A model generated the notes under the pieces. That model was not told the origin of the DNA. It made no database searches and saw only the letters and a program-made list of their open reading frames with translations. 64,000 nt of DNA from contig CAYWXL010000021.1 of assembly GCA_964461995.1 (NCBI GenBank), forward strand, positions 1 through 64,000. Direction: 5' to 3'. This DNA is from JALSRK01 sp964461995. GTDB taxonomy: Bacteria > Acidobacteriota > Terriglobia > Bryobacterales > Bryobacteraceae. Positions 42,664 to 51,539 of this stretch are shown here, piece after piece. Within the stretch, counting starts at the first letter, position 1. Every line of letters begins with the position of its first letter. A program made the position numbers and the translations under genes.

Positions 42664-44655
42664 TCACCGGCCCGGCGGCCACTTGCGCCAGCCCGGCAGC
42701 GAGACGGTGGTCCGGTAGTTCGACTCGTTGTATTCCGGGTTCCGCAGGGGCGCGTAGATGCGCCGGCCCTCGAACGGCCGGTCCTGGGTGTAGATCCAGA
42801 CCTCCTGCTGGTCCCAGAGGATGATCTCGTCGCGTGGGTCGCCGGTGACGTCCAGCACCGTGAACGTATAGTCGGGGTGGCCGTCGTCGGGGAACATCAC
42901 CACCCGGCGCAGATGGCCGTCGATCATGCCCCCTTCCTTCGGGTTGCCCGAGAGCATGGCGAATTCGATGCCGTCGCCCCGCCAGTTGACCGGCAGCACG
43001 GGACTGCCGGTATGGATCGGTTCGGCCTGGGCCACGATCTCACCATCCCAATTGAACAGGGTCACGATGCCGGGATTTTTCCAGAAATTAATGGTCATTA
43101 ACTCGAGGCCCGGCACGTCCGGCCGGTAATTGGCGATCGAAGGCGTCTGGGCGTGGCCGATGCGCACGTGCTTCAGGAGTTTCCCGTCGATGTCGAACAT
43201 CAGGAACCCCTCGTCGGAGCCGCAGGCGTAGACCCGCACCGGGCCGTCCTCGCGGCCGGAGAAGTTGCCCATCACGATGCCGTCGGCGTGGTCGCGCAGC
43301 TCGCGGTCGTGGCTCCAGAGCTGCCGGCCGTCGCCGTCCCAGAGGGCGTAGCCGATCGCCATCTCGTCCTTGCCGTCGCCGTCGATGTCGGCCGGATACG
43401 GATAGTGGCCGAGCTGGCCCTGGCCTTTCCAGAGCAGCTTCAAAGCCTTGTCGAAGATCCAGAAGTTGCGGTAGCGGTCCTTGATGAGGATCTCGCGGCG
43501 GTGGGGGTCGCCGCTGAAGTTGAAGAAGGCGATCGAGTCGCCGACCTCCATCTCGTAGGGCCGCATGCGATTGTCCAGAGGCGCTTCCGGCATCCAGGCC
43601 CAGGCTTCGAGCTTGCCGGTGGCGCCGTCACGGATCTGGATCTTGAAATCCTTCACCAAGATCACCTCGTTCGCCCCGTCGCCGTCGATGTCGTGAATCT
43701 GGAACGGCGTGTCGTGGGCGATGACGTCGTTGTAGGGATCGGGGCGGCCCAGCGTCCACAGCAGCTTGCCGTCGAAGGTGAAGGCCGCCAATGACGAGAT
43801 GCTGGCGAAGGAGTTGCGGTAGACCTTGCGGACGTTCTGGGCGATGAGCATGTCGATCCGCCCGTCGCCGTCCAGGTCGCCGAAACGCGCGTTGCGCCCG
43901 GCGCCCCAGGGCGCGATGCGGAACTTCTTCCAGAGTCTCGGCTTCGGGTTTTCGGCCCGCAGCCGCGCGAGCTCCGCCTCCCGCGCCTCGATGCGCCGCC
44001 GGATTTCGCGCTCGTTCTCGTCGCTCGTCGTAACCACGAAGTCCATGAACCGCGCCGGGACGTTCGCCGTGACGCCGGCCTTGCCTTTCAAGATCTCGCC
44101 GTCCTCGGCCTCGATGAGCAGCTTGCCGTCGATGTAGGCGCGGATGCGCGAACCCTGGTTCTCCACCCGCAGGGTGTAGTAGCGCTTCACGCCGTAGGGG
44201 AAGTCCGCCTCGCCCAGGTCTTTCCACTCGGCGACGCGGAAGCGTTTCTCGAGCGGCAGCCGCAGGCGCAGGAAGGCCTTGTCGCCGCCGGTGATGCCGA
44301 ACAGGTAGTAGTGGCGGTTCGTCCGGTAGCGGAAGACCACGCCGGCCATGTCTTTCTTCAGCAGCGGCCGGACCTTGACCTCGACGGTGTAGTCCGACCA
44401 CTCCGGATCGCCCACGATCATCGTCGGGTTCCACAGCTCCGGCTCGTCGTGCAGCGTGTGTTGCTCGAGATACGGCTTGCCGTCCTCGTCGCCGGCCAGC
44501 CAGGCGTCGTCGTGGCAGATCACCTTTTCCCAGGGATCCGTCGGGACGCCGCGGTGGGGCAGGTAGTGGTACTCCTGGATGGCGTTGGTCAGCCCCTTGA
44601 TGGGAGCCGAGAATATGCGGGGCGGGAGTCTCGAGAAATCGTCGCGGAACAGCTC
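42664..44655 (-). CDS. Rhamnogalacturonan-lyase-like FG-GAP protein, 5' end in gap
   Basis: 663 residues are visible; the leader and first residues are lost in the gap. The N-terminal 190 residues form a concanavalin/DUF1080-like domain (DYTVEVKVRPLLKKDMAGVV, YYLFGITGGDKAFLRLRL). A short charged helix (EREIRRRIEAREAELARLRA) links to a beta-propeller-like part with calcium-binding DxDGDG repeats (GDLDGDGRID, HDIDGDGANE, ADIDGDGKDE). The C-terminal DEIILWDQQEVWIYTQDRPF and YNESNYRTTVSLPGW match the ending of PL11-type rhamnogalacturonan lyases. Probably secreted; lyase activity is predicted by resemblance only. Confidence 0.7.
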   Translation of the reverse strand, partial: ELFRDDFSRLPPRIFSAPIKGLTNAIQEYHYLPHRGVPTDPWEKVICHDDAWLAGDEDGKPYLEQHTLHDEPELWNPTMIVGDPEWSDYTVEVKVRPLLKKDMAGVVFRYRTNRHYYLFGITGGDKAFLRLRLPLEKRFRVAEWKDLGEADFPYGVKRYYTLRVENQGSRIRAYIDGKLLIEAEDGEILKGKAGVTANVPARFMDFVVTTSDENEREIRRRIEAREAELARLRAENPKPRLWKKFRIAPWGAGRNARFGDLDGDGRIDMLIAQNVRKVYRNSFASISSLAAFTFDGKLLWTLGRPDPYNDVIAHDTPFQIHDIDGDGANEVILVKDFKIQIRDGATGKLEAWAWMPEAPLDNRMRPYEMEVGDSIAFFNFSGDPHRREILIKDRYRNFWIFDKALKLLWKGQGQLGHYPYPADIDGDGKDEMAIGYALWDGDGRQLWSHDRELRDHADGIVMGNFSGREDGPVRVYACGSDEGFLMFDIDGKLLKHVRIGHAQTPSIANYRPDVPGLELMTINFWKNPGIVTLFNWDGEIVAQAEPIHTGSPVLPVNWRGDGIEFAMLSGNPKEGGMIDGHLRRVVMFPDDGHPDYTFTVLDVTGDPRDEIILWDQQEVWIYTQDRPFEGRRIYAPLRNPEYNESNYRTTVSLPGWRKWPPGR

Positions 44656-44755
44656 NNNNNNNNNNNNNNNNNNNNNNNNNNNNNNNNNNNNNNNNNNNNN
44701 NNNNNNNNNNNNNNNNNNNNNNNNNNNNNNNNNNNNNNNNNNNNNNNNNNNNNNN
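44656..44755. other. Assembly gap of 100 N
   Basis: A second placeholder gap of exactly 100 N between two divergent genes. It hides the start of the lyase-like gene, the shared promoter region, and possibly the true start of the DUF3604 gene, whose first visible codon touches the gap edge. Confidence 0.95.
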
Positions 44756-46351
44756 ATGAGCAGCAAACTCTCGCGCCGGGATCTGATCCGTGGTTGCGCC
44801 GCCGCCCCCGCCGCGGGGCTGGCTGCCGGGGCGCAGGCGGCCGAACGGGCGCGGACCGAATACCGCACCTGTTTCGGCGATCTGCACAACCACAACCAGG
44901 TCGGCTACGCCCGGGGCACGCTGGAGCGCACCTTCGAGATCGCCCGCAACCATCTCGACTTCTTCGCCTTCACCCCCCACGCCTACTGGCCCGACATCGG
45001 CTCCTACGACGGCCGGATCGAATACAAGTGGAAGAACGGCTTCATCGTCGCCAAGGGCCGCTGGCCGGACGTCGTCGAGCTGGCGCGCCGCTACGACGAG
45101 CCGGGCAAGTTCGTCACCATCCTCGGCTACGAGCGCCACGGCACGGCCGAGGGCGACTATCACATCCTCTACCCGGACCTCGAAGGCGACTACGAGCTCA
45201 TCGAAGACCTCGGCGAGCTGCAGCGCTTCGCCCGCAAGCGGGGCTGCATTCTGGTGCCGCACCATCCCGCCAACCGCCTCGGCCACCGCGGCATCGATGC
45301 GAGCAAGGTGGACCCCGCCGTCTCGCCCGTGCTCGAGATCTATTCGGAATGGGGCTGCGCCGAGCACGACCGCGCCCCCCAGCCCTACAAGCGCCACACC
45401 GAAGGCGGCCGCTGGACGCGCCATACCTTGCAGCACTACCTCTCCCAGGGCCTGCGCTTCGGCGTCGTCGCCAGCACCGACGACCACCTCGGCTACCCGG
45501 GGGCCTATCGCGAGGGACTGGCGGCGGTGAAGGTCCGCGAGCTGACCCGCGAGGCGATCTTCGACGCCCTCCGCAACCGCCGCTGCTACGCCGTAACCGG
45601 CGACCGCATCGAGCTGGACTTCTACCTCAACGGCCGCATCATGGGCCAGGAGACGGCCTTCTCTTCAAAGCGCCGCCTCGAGGCCGCTGTGCAGGGCTGG
45701 GACGCCATCGACCGTGTCGAAGTGGTCAAGAACGGCCGGGTGATCCACCGTGACTTCCCTATCGACCGCGTACCCGGGGGCGCGAGCTGGAACCGGCCCG
45801 TCGTCGTGCGCTTCGAGTACGGATGGGGGCCCTGGCCGGCCCTCGGCTGGGGCGGCACCGCCGACTGGGACTTCACGATCTCGGTCGCCGGCGGCAAGAT
45901 CGAAGCCCTGCAGCCCTGCTTCGCCACCGGCCCGCTGGACGAGTTCCGCCGCGACAAGATCCTCCAGCGCAGCGAGCGGCACGTGCGCGTCCAGTCCTTC
46001 ACCGCCCTGAAGCAGCAGGTGGACGACTACTCGCAGAAGGCCGTCGCACTGCGGATCGCCGGCTCGCCGGAGACGAAGATCACCGTCCAGTGCAAGAAGC
46101 CCCGGCCCTGCTCCCTGACCCAAACCTTCGCCCAACTGGCCGAGTCGAACGAAATGCTCTTCACCGCCCCGTTCCCCTGGGAGTCGGCCATGCTGCACCG
46201 GCTGGTCTTCGCCGAGCACTACGAGACCCGGTTCGAGATCGAGGACGAAGGCGCGGGCGATGCCGTGGACTGGTACTACGTCCGCGTCTTCCAGACCAAC
46301 GAGCAGATGGCCTGGTCGAGCCCGATCTGGGTGGAGAAGCGCGGGGTCTGA
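44756..46351 (+). CDS. TAT-exported DUF3604 / PHP-type metal-dependent protein (CehA/McbA-like)
   Basis: 531 residues. The first base of the ATG is the first base after the gap, so the start is provisional; it nevertheless yields a good twin-arginine leader (SRRDLIRGCAAAPAAGLAAG). PHP-like metal motifs: CFGDLHNHNQVG, FFAFTPHAYWPDIG, TILGYERHG, LVPHHPANRLGHRG and VASTDDHLGYPG. The C-terminal part (from about residue 300) is beta-rich. Family members are linked to hydrolysis of carbamate-type esters or of glycan-derived compounds. It is divergent from the lyase-like gene across the gap. Confidence 0.8.
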   Translation: MSSKLSRRDLIRGCAAAPAAGLAAGAQAAERARTEYRTCFGDLHNHNQVGYARGTLERTFEIARNHLDFFAFTPHAYWPDIGSYDGRIEYKWKNGFIVAKGRWPDVVELARRYDEPGKFVTILGYERHGTAEGDYHILYPDLEGDYELIEDLGELQRFARKRGCILVPHHPANRLGHRGIDASKVDPAVSPVLEIYSEWGCAEHDRAPQPYKRHTEGGRWTRHTLQHYLSQGLRFGVVASTDDHLGYPGAYREGLAAVKVRELTREAIFDALRNRRCYAVTGDRIELDFYLNGRIMGQETAFSSKRRLEAAVQGWDAIDRVEVVKNGRVIHRDFPIDRVPGGASWNRPVVVRFEYGWGPWPALGWGGTADWDFTISVAGGKIEALQPCFATGPLDEFRRDKILQRSERHVRVQSFTALKQQVDDYSQKAVALRIAGSPETKITVQCKKPRPCSLTQTFAQLAESNEMLFTAPFPWESAMLHRLVFAEHYETRFEIEDEGAGDAVDWYYVRVFQTNEQMAWSSPIWVEKRGV

Positions 46352-46358
46352 AGGCCGG

Positions 46359-48086
46359 CTACCGGAGCGCCGCGGCGACGGCGTCCCGCAACCGCTTCAG
46401 CCCGGCCGCCACGTCGCGGCCGAGATGCGCCCGCAGCGCCCGGCGGCCCCGGTCCACCAGCACCTGGAAGTCGCCCCGGGCCTGGGCCGCCTTCACCACG
46501 CCGAAGGAGTACTTGCGCCCCGGGATCCCGACGTAGACCGGATCGTCGCAGGTGATCTGCAGAAACACTCCGGTGTTGGGCCCCGCCTTGTAGGCCTGCC
46601 CGGTCGAGTGCAGGAACCGCGGCCCGAAGCCCAGGCAAGTGGCCGCGCCCTTCTTGTCCCGGACGAGGCGCCGGATCGCGGTGAGGATCTCCTCGTGCTC
46701 GGGGTTCCTCTCGATGTAGGCGAGCAGCGCGAAGTAGTCGCGGTAGCCGAGGCGGCCCAGATGCGCCCGCAGCAGCCCTTCCAGCGTGCGGTCGCCCCCG
46801 GCCACGGCCTCGATGGTGCCCCGGTTGTAGACGTCGGCGTAGAGGGCGATCTCGCCGTCCCAGTAAAACGGCGACTCTTCGGGAAACCGCCCTTCGCGCT
46901 CGTAGGCGTCGGTCAGTTTCTTGGTCTCGGTCTTGGAGAACTGCACGTCCGGCTGGTCGAACGGGTTCACGCCCATGACGGCCCCGGCCACCGCCGTGGC
47001 GATCTCCCAGCGGAAGAACTCCTGGCCGAGGTCGTAGACGTCGTTCACCGCGATGCGCACCACCGGTTGGCCGGCTTCTTCGAGCCGCTTCACCGCCGCG
47101 TCCTGCCGGGCGCTGGGCTTGGACTCGAGCCGCAGGTAGACGAACAGCCGGTCGTCGCCGTAGAGCCGCGGCGCGCCCAGCGGCTCGCGGTCCACCGGGA
47201 TGATCGCCTTGCCGCGCTTGCCGGTCGATTCGGCGATCAACTGCTCGAGCCAGGCGCCGAGATCGAAGATGCCCGGCGAGGCGATCAGCGTCAGCTTGTT
47301 CCGGCCCTGGCCGGCCAGCGTCCCCAGGATCAGGCCGAGCGCAACGCCCGGGTTGCGCGCCGCCGCCGGGTTGCGGCAGGCATCCACCATCCGCTGGGCG
47401 CTCTTCAGCAACCGCGCCGTGTCGATGCCCATCGTGGCCGCCGGCACCATGCCGAAGTTCGACAGCGCCGAGAAGCGCCCGCCGATCTCCGGCACGCCGT
47501 AGTAGATGGCCCGGAACTCGGCCTCCTCGGCCTCGGCCTCGAGTTCCGAGCCCGGATCGGTGATGGCCACGAAGTGGTCGCCGGCGGCCATCGCCCCGAC
47601 CTCCTGCTTCACCCGGTCGTAAAAGTACTCCTTGAAGACCGTCGGCTCGAGCGTCGTTCCGGACTTGCTGGCCACGATGAAGAGCGTGCGTCTCAGGTCC
47701 ACCTTGGCTTCGACGGCCTTCACCTGGGCCGGATCGGTGGAGTCAAGGATGTGGAGTTCCGGATAGTCGGGGGATTTCCCGAAGGTCAGCGCCAGCACTT
47801 CAGGACACAGGCTCGAGCCGCCCATGCCCAGCAGCACGGCGTGGGTGAAGCCCGCCTCGCGGGCGTCCGAGGCGGCGTGCTCGAGGTGTTCGGCCCCGGA
47901 GAGCTGGTCGCCGACGATCCGGAGCCAGCCGAGCCAGTTGTGCTCGTCGCGGCCGGTCCACAGCGTGGCGTCGCGCTCCCAGAGCCGCTCGGTGCCCCGG
48001 GCGGCGTCCCAGGCGCGCAACTGCTCGCGTACCAGGGATGCCAGCGGGCGGGGAAGAGTGTAGGACTGCCGGTTCAGTGCGCTCAT
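46359..48086 (-). CDS. Glucose-6-phosphate isomerase (isomerase half of Tal-Pgi type, stand-alone)
   Basis: 575 residues. Isomerase motifs are complete: IVASKSGTTLEPTVFKEYF, GGRFSALSNFGMVPAATMG and FLHSTGQAYKAGPNTG. The sequence resembles the C-terminal part of bifunctional transaldolase/glucose-6-phosphate isomerases (RLWERDATLWTGRDEHNWLG marks the start of that half), yet no transaldolase precedes it: only 88 nt separate it from the cytochrome gene. It is therefore either a natural split or an ancestral single-domain form. It interconverts glucose 6-phosphate and fructose 6-phosphate in the cytoplasm. Confidence 0.85.
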   Translation of the reverse strand: MSALNRQSYTLPRPLASLVREQLRAWDAARGTERLWERDATLWTGRDEHNWLGWLRIVGDQLSGAEHLEHAASDAREAGFTHAVLLGMGGSSLCPEVLALTFGKSPDYPELHILDSTDPAQVKAVEAKVDLRRTLFIVASKSGTTLEPTVFKEYFYDRVKQEVGAMAAGDHFVAITDPGSELEAEAEEAEFRAIYYGVPEIGGRFSALSNFGMVPAATMGIDTARLLKSAQRMVDACRNPAAARNPGVALGLILGTLAGQGRNKLTLIASPGIFDLGAWLEQLIAESTGKRGKAIIPVDREPLGAPRLYGDDRLFVYLRLESKPSARQDAAVKRLEEAGQPVVRIAVNDVYDLGQEFFRWEIATAVAGAVMGVNPFDQPDVQFSKTETKKLTDAYEREGRFPEESPFYWDGEIALYADVYNRGTIEAVAGGDRTLEGLLRAHLGRLGYRDYFALLAYIERNPEHEEILTAIRRLVRDKKGAATCLGFGPRFLHSTGQAYKAGPNTGVFLQITCDDPVYVGIPGRKYSFGVVKAAQARGDFQVLVDRGRRALRAHLGRDVAAGLKRLRDAVAAALR

Positions 48087-48174
48087 CGAATAGGCTCCAA
48101 TCCTTCAGAGTAGCGCCCTGCGAGGCTGTGGCACTCGCTTGCTCGCCCGGCCGGTACGGGCTTTGCCCCGGGCC

Positions 48175-50973
48175 TCACCGGTACGCGAACAGCATCGAGT
48201 ACATGATCAGGCACACCAAGGTCAGTCCGATGAACAGGGCCACGAAGCCGAACCGGCGCCAGAGCTTCGCCGTGATGTCCGGCGGCGGCGGCATGAGGTA
48301 TTCATCGAGCTTGCCGCTTTCGACGAGCTGCTTGTACTCACGCGGCCGGTCCTTCTTGAACTCTTCGAGCGGCACGCCGGTGAGGAACACGACCGTGTCC
48401 ATCGGGAACTTCTCCGGCCGGAAGTGGGTGTTGAAGAAGTGGACCGTGAAGATGAAACCGGTGGCGAGCAGCGCCTCGTCGCTATGGACGATGGTGGCGA
48501 CGTTGATCATCCAGCCAGGCAGTACCCTCGTGAACAGCTCGGGGAACCACAAGATGAGCCCCGTGGTCCCGATCACCGCCACGCCCCAAAAGACGGCGAA
48601 GTAGTCGAACTTCTCCCAGTAGGTCCAGCGCCCGTACTCCGGACGCGGTCCCCGGCCGACGAACCACTTCAAGGATGCGACGAACTCGTTCCAATCCCGG
48701 CGGTTGAAGAGCATGCTCTCCCGGTCGAAGACGAACTCCTTCCACGTCTTCCCACTGGCCCGCTTCTTGCGGACCAGGTCCACCAGATGCAAGCCGAAAT
48801 AGGTAAAGGTGACCAACGCGCAGAACCGGTGGATCAAGCCGGTCGCCTCGAATCCGCCGAGAACCTTGGACAAGAACTGCGCCCACCCGGTATAGGAAAA
48901 CTTGAGGATCATCCCCGTCAGCGCCAAGCCGAGGAAACTGAAGATCACCATCAGGTGCAGGTTCCGCTCGTAGCGCGAGAAACGCCGCACGTACACCCGG
49001 CCGTGTCCGTCACTCGTTTCGGCCTGCACCGCCTTGCGGAATTCTAACGACCGCGGCAGCCAGAGCAGCGTGTGGATCCACGAGACGGCGAACGTGCCGA
49101 GCAACAGCGCCGTCATCCCCCAGAAGGCGAAGAAAAGATAGGGATACTTCTCCGGATCGTGGTGCGTGGCGTGGGTGAGGTATCCGGCGAAGCGCCGGTG
49201 TGACTGCGGGTGGCACTGGGCGCAGGTCTTGACGATGTTCTCGCGGCTCAGCCGGGAGCGCGGGTCGCTCACCGGCAGGATGTCGTGCGAGCCGTGGCAG
49301 TCGTAGCACTTCGCCGCCCGCTCAAAGCCTAGGCGCGACGTCTTTCCGTGGAAGGTCTCGAAGTAGCTTTCAGTGATCTGCTTGTGGCACCGGCCGCACT
49401 GGTCCATGATGTGGAACCGGAAGTCGGTCTGATCGGTGCGCTCGATGTCGTGAGCCGAGTGGCACTCGCTGCACACCGGCAGCTCCTCGGGAGGCCGGTT
49501 TGAGACCTTCGTCGAGTGAATGCTCTGCTCGAACATCTCCATGATGCCGTGGTGGCACCGGCCACAGGTGGCCGGGATGTTCGCCCGGTTCACCGACGAG
49601 CGCGGATCCGACGCCGGCAGCTCCCGGTGGGCCGTGTGGCAGTCGGCGCAGTTCGCTGTGACCGTCAGGCCGCTCTCGAGCAATCCCTTCGCGTGGATGC
49701 TATCCAGATAGTGCTCCACCGGAGAATCGGTTTGCTCGTGGCGCCGCACGGCCGCTTTCTGCCCCGCCCGGTGGCACTGGGCGCAGAGCGTTGGAACGTT
49801 GCGCGAAAAGGTGGGGGAATCGGACTGATTCTTGCTCAGCACGCCATGCGTGCCGTGACAATCGGTGCAATAAGGCGCGTCCGGGCTGCCTTTAGCGTAA
49901 AGCTGCCCATGAATGCTCTCCTCGTACTGGCTCACGACTTCGGCGTGGCAGATCGAACAGTCCACTTTCTCAGCCACGGTGTCGCACGGCCGCGAATGGG
50001 TCGGCGTCGCCCCGGTGTGGCACTGGACGCAAGCGGTGCGGGCGTGCCGCGAGCGCGCCAACTGGTCTTCGTTCACAAACAGCGAGATCGTCCGGCCGCC
50101 CCGGGTCACCGAGAGATTCGGGTTGCCATGGCACCGCATGCAGTCGCGGTTCGCCACCCCCTGCTCGTAGTAGACCTTCCGGATTTTGTGCGGTTCGTGG
50201 CAGTCCACACAGGCCGGTACCACGTGCGGCTGTTTCTCCCACAGCTCGCCCCGGATCACCTTCTGGTGCACAGCTTCAATGTTGGCGTGGCATTGCTCAC
50301 AGGTCTGGGCGATGCGTTGCTTGCTGATCGAGGACCGCGGATCCGTGTGAGGAAGCACGAAGTGCGCCGTGTGGCAGCTCGTGCAAACAGCGGTGACCGT
50401 GAGTCCCTTGCGAAACAGCCCGTAGCCGTGGATCGAGTCCATGTAGTTGGTGAGGATGTTGGTCTGCGGGATGCGCCGGGTTTCCGAAACCGGCGTCCCC
50501 TCGCGGTGGCACTGCCCGCAGAGCCGGGGGATCTCCATTACCGAGATCGGCGACTTCGGATCGGACCTCCGCCGGACGTCATGCGTTCCGTGGCAGGTCT
50601 TGCAACTCGGCGCCAGCCGGTCGCCTTTGGCCGCCGCCCGGCCGTGCAGGCTCTGGTCGAACTGTTCTTGGACGTCGGAGTGGCACATGCCGCAGTCCAC
50701 TTTCTGGAGCTTTTCAGGGTGCGGCAGCTCCGCATCCATCAAGTCCATGTGGCAGCTCGTGCACTCCAGCTCAGCGTGAGGCGAGGCGCGCAGCGCGGCC
50801 TCATTGTACGGCGGCGGCACCCCGGGCTCGCGCTTGCCGGTGCGGCGGCCTGGCTCGTGGCACATGGTGCATTGATCGGACCCCGGCAACGGCTCCGGCT
50901 CTTGGGCGAACCCCGGAAGTACGATCATCCATGCCGTCAACCACCACAGTCCCGCTCTTTCGATCCTCACCAT
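48175..50973 (-). CDS. 19-heme c-type cytochrome fused to a membrane cytochrome b domain
   Basis: 932 residues. The ATG at 50973 is preferred to a GTG one codon earlier (GAGG 8 nt upstream). A signal peptide (LWWLTAWMIVLPGFAQ) precedes 19 CxxCH heme sites that I counted by eye (first CTMCH near residue 36, last CAQCH near 585), arranged in repeats with SIHG and CHGTHDV segments. From about residue 610 six membrane helices follow, with heme-b type His in RNLHLMVIFSFLGLALTG, LIHRFCALVTFTYFGLHLV and HSDEALLATGFIFTVHFF, as in cytochrome b561/hydrogenase-type subunits. It probably carries electrons between quinone and a periplasmic or external partner. Confidence 0.88.
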   Translation of the reverse strand: MVRIERAGLWWLTAWMIVLPGFAQEPEPLPGSDQCTMCHEPGRRTGKREPGVPPPYNEAALRASPHAELECTSCHMDLMDAELPHPEKLQKVDCGMCHSDVQEQFDQSLHGRAAAKGDRLAPSCKTCHGTHDVRRRSDPKSPISVMEIPRLCGQCHREGTPVSETRRIPQTNILTNYMDSIHGYGLFRKGLTVTAVCTSCHTAHFVLPHTDPRSSISKQRIAQTCEQCHANIEAVHQKVIRGELWEKQPHVVPACVDCHEPHKIRKVYYEQGVANRDCMRCHGNPNLSVTRGGRTISLFVNEDQLARSRHARTACVQCHTGATPTHSRPCDTVAEKVDCSICHAEVVSQYEESIHGQLYAKGSPDAPYCTDCHGTHGVLSKNQSDSPTFSRNVPTLCAQCHRAGQKAAVRRHEQTDSPVEHYLDSIHAKGLLESGLTVTANCADCHTAHRELPASDPRSSVNRANIPATCGRCHHGIMEMFEQSIHSTKVSNRPPEELPVCSECHSAHDIERTDQTDFRFHIMDQCGRCHKQITESYFETFHGKTSRLGFERAAKCYDCHGSHDILPVSDPRSRLSRENIVKTCAQCHPQSHRRFAGYLTHATHHDPEKYPYLFFAFWGMTALLLGTFAVSWIHTLLWLPRSLEFRKAVQAETSDGHGRVYVRRFSRYERNLHLMVIFSFLGLALTGMILKFSYTGWAQFLSKVLGGFEATGLIHRFCALVTFTYFGLHLVDLVRKKRASGKTWKEFVFDRESMLFNRRDWNEFVASLKWFVGRGPRPEYGRWTYWEKFDYFAVFWGVAVIGTTGLILWFPELFTRVLPGWMINVATIVHSDEALLATGFIFTVHFFNTHFRPEKFPMDTVVFLTGVPLEEFKKDRPREYKQLVESGKLDEYLMPPPPDITAKLWRRFGFVALFIGLTLVCLIMYSMLFAYR

Positions 50974-51466
50974 CACCGTCGCCTCGGGGTCCGGCGCTTG
51001 CCGCGGGCGGACCGTCCATCAAGCCGCCGAACTAGGATATACAGAGGTTATTGTCATTATATACCGTCACGATCAAATTAGTGGCGCCGGCTTATTACCG
51101 CGCGGTCTTGCGAACAGGAGCGAGCACGCGGCCCTTTGCCGCAGCCAATCCCGCCGGGGAGCGTACGCCGACCATACGCTGAGTGGGACGGGACTTGTAA
51201 AATCAGGAAAGCCTGAACCAGCCCGGGACGGATCACCCTTGTCGCGCAAACGCGACGAGCCGACCCCACAGTACGACTTGCGGTTCGGGAATGTGTCGCG
51301 GATCTCGCACTCTCTCGACCGCGCGTGGATGTTGTTGCCGAACCGCTCCGCGGCCCCTGAAGCCAAGCTCGTGCCGCCTGCCCTGCTCTCCCAGGTCGCC
51401 TGCGGCGAAGCGGTTTGCTGACCGCCGGTTGCGAGGTGGGGGCAAACCGAGTGTCTAACCCTGCGG
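50974..51466. other. Non-coding stretch between divergent cytochrome and siroheme reductase genes
   Basis: About 490 bases without a convincing gene. On the minus strand a TATAAT (51061-51056) lies 83 nt upstream of the cytochrome start but has no clear -35. The section 51070-51460 shows no coding signal, no repeat and no RNA family that I recognise; short open frames on both strands lack ribosome sites. Confidence 0.5.
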
Positions 51467-51495
51467 TTGCCGAATCCCCTAAAATTCGATATAGT
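51467..51495 (+). promoter_or_regulatory. Sigma-70 type promoter for the siroheme reductase gene
   Basis: TTGCCG (51467-51472) and TATAGT (51490-51495) are separated by 17 nt, with 4/6 and 5/6 matches. Transcription would begin near 51502, giving a leader of about 38 nt that contains a GCGCCC/GGGCGC hairpin (51510-51525, loop AAGA). Confidence 0.6.
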
Positions 51496-51501
51496 TTAGG
51501 G
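51477..51501. promoter_or_regulatory. Operator-like inverted repeat over the siroheme reductase promoter
   Basis: CCCTAAA (51477-51483) and TTTAGGG (51495-51501) are perfect 7-bp arms 11 nt apart. They bracket the -10 box, one arm in the spacer and one at the start point, the classic place for a repressor. The cognate regulator is unknown. Confidence 0.55.
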
Positions 51502-51539
51502 TATATTGGGCGCCCAAGAGGGCGCAGGCAACCAAACCC

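Noticed and set aside
51239..51421. 60-codon plus-strand frame upstream of the siroheme reductase
   Set aside because: TTG start, no ribosome site, no recognisable motif; it lies in a region with no coding signal.
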